DNA of 64,000 nt from Rhizobium leucaenae USDA 9039. GTDB taxonomy: Bacteria; Pseudomonadota; Alphaproteobacteria; Rhizobiales; Rhizobiaceae. Shown piece after piece: positions 63,353-64,000 of the stretch. Location: positions 248,001 to 312,000 of the forward strand of contig NZ_AUFB01000003.1 of the NCBI RefSeq assembly GCF_000426285.1, in the 5' to 3' direction. How positions within the stretch are numbered: the first letter of the stretch is position 1; every line of letters begins with the position of its first letter. The position numbers were made by a program, and so were the translations under genes. Below the pieces are notes generated by a model that did not search any database, was not told where the DNA came from, and was given only the letters and a program-made list of their open reading frames with translations.

Positions 63353-63856
63353 TCAATTCGAAGACAGCACCATGGACCAATAGGGCTTGTCACTGGAAGA
63401 GGGAGTATAGGCAAGGGCGACGCCGAGGCCGTTATATTTGCCGAGCATGTTGTGCAAATGCTTCGGCGAATTGATCCAGGCCGTCACCGCGGCGTTCACG
63501 TCGCGCTGGCCCTCGGCAATATTTTCGGCCGCCGGCAGCTTGACGCCACTTGCCTTGACGCGCGTGCCGAAATTGTCGCCGATGCCCATCAGATGTTCCA
63601 TCTTGCCGGCATCGGCCATGCGTTTGGCCTGGTAGATTGCGGCCGTGCTGGCAGCCGGATCGATCTTGAGCGGCGGCAGCCCATTCTTGGCACGCAGGGA
63701 GTTGACGAGCGGCAGCGCGGAAGCGGTCTCGTCATTGGCCGGCGTGTTGGAAACATGGGTGGGCGACGTGGCGCAGCTTGCGACGATGGCAGCGAGCGCA
63801 AGGCCGGTGAGGCGCAGCGCGTGGCGCCGCGTAGAAGACGGAATGTTTGGGATCAT
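63353..63856 (-). CDS. CAP-domain (SCP/PR1) lipoprotein
   Basis: The product has 167 residues when started at ATG 63856. A lipobox IVASC lies near residue 28. The CAP domain shows LPLVNSLRAKNGLPPLKIDP, the AENIAEGQRDVNAAVTAWINS motif and HLHNMLGKYNGLGVALAY with the conserved His and Asn. CAP proteins are extracytoplasmic with varied roles. It starts two bases from the next upstream gene's stop, so they are cotranscribed. Confidence 0.85.
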   Translation of the reverse strand: MIPNIPSSTRRHALRLTGLALAAIVASCATSPTHVSNTPANDETASALPLVNSLRAKNGLPPLKIDPAASTAAIYQAKRMADAGKMEHLMGIGDNFGTRVKASGVKLPAAENIAEGQRDVNAAVTAWINSPKHLHNMLGKYNGLGVALAYTPSSSDKPYWSMVLSSN

Positions 63857-63857
63857 A

Positions 63858-64000
63858 TCAGCGGCGGTAATTGAAAAGGCGGAGAATGATGAAGAGCGGA
63901 ATGACGATGGTGGCGCCGAGCAGCAGATAATCGCCGAACTCGCCGAGCGCGGCAAAGCCGCTGTGCCAGAGATCGAGAAGGAAGCGGCGGAGACCATAGA
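63858..64000 (-). CDS. C-terminal end of a small membrane protein, cut by the window
   Basis: In the minus strand the frame YGLRRFLLDLWHSGFAALGE continues to a hydrophobic helix (LLLGATIVIPLFIILRLF) and ends NYRR at TGA 63858-63860. It lies just before the CAP gene. The start is beyond the right edge. The form resembles DUF6460-type rhizobial membrane proteins, but the fragment is too short for certainty. Confidence 0.55.
   Translation of the reverse strand, partial: YGLRRFLLDLWHSGFAALGEFGDYLLLGATIVIPLFIILRLFNYRR

Noticed and set aside
1..64000. CRISPR arrays, insertion sequences, prophage genes
   Set aside because: No regular spacer-repeat array, no transposase or integrase motif and no phage structural genes were found.

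Overview
The window reads as a chromosomal segment of a Rhizobiaceae bacterium, most likely Rhizobium or the R. rhizogenes group. The evidence is the combination seen here: a fructose ABC system of the frcBCAK type with a ROK regulator, gcrA with a cluster of GANTC (CcrM) sites, a SAM-II riboswitch before metZ, a small RNA with three anti-Shine-Dalgarno loops of the alpha-r14 (NfeR1) type, BA14K-type secreted proteins, GGAAC-N16-CGTT promoters of the alphaproteobacterial general stress sigma factor EcfG/RpoE2, and short GC-rich palindromic intergenic repeats. The species cannot be fixed from the sequence alone. There is no phage, transposase, integrase or CRISPR array.

Layout. 0-5 kb: a truncated MFS exporter with its MarR repressor and operator, a secreted BA14K protein, a phospholipid-methyltransferase-like gene followed by a frameshifted TetR gene, a LysR regulator, the last ~68 codons of a lost short-chain dehydrogenase, and an aldo/keto reductase. 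5-10 kb: the small RNA, a lipoprotein esterase, and a two-gene hydroxyproline-type module (FAD amino-acid dehydrogenase plus proline-racemase-family enzyme). 10-23 kb: sugar and pyrimidine genes, namely frcR-fucU, frcBCAK, pyrC, a diguanylate cyclase, a DUF1772/TetR pair, pyrE, fructokinase and pgi. Fructose can thus be imported (FrcBCA), phosphorylated (Frk) and isomerised (Pgi) by genes within 12 kb. 23-32 kb: fadD, a stress-promoter PRC-barrel gene, glyoxalase I, an osmoprotectant ABC operon of the YehZYXW/OsmF type and a divergent LysR-type protein with two helix-turn-helix domains. 32-38 kb: small secreted and membrane proteins (including a 26-residue one), tRNA-Thr, a nitronate monooxygenase, an anchored hypothetical protein and PPK2.

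38-46 kb: the complete phosphate-starvation cluster phoR-pstSCAB-phoU-phoB with a three-repeat Pho box before pstS. 45.7-54 kb: gcrA, argD-argF-hslO, apaG, riboswitch-metZ, a double-length dCTP deaminase, tRNA-Gly and a hexapeptide acyltransferase. 54-64 kb: a chemoreceptor ending in a CheR-binding-like pentapeptide, an amino-acid-type binding protein, a TerB protein, a degenerate nuclease-like protein, a LexA-like S24 regulator, DUF952-pyrD, a MATE exporter, a CAP-domain lipoprotein and a gene cut by the right edge.

Regulation is the most informative layer. Three unrelated genes (BA14K, PRC-barrel, His/Tyr-rich secreted protein) share perfect EcfG-type promoters. fadD and the nitronate monooxygenase share a TTGACGT/ACGTCAA operator. 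Several one-gene regulators sit beside clear dyads. I saw no wholly new multi-gene system; the double-HTH LysR beside the osmoprotectant operon, the anti-SD small RNA and the shared operators are the best leads.
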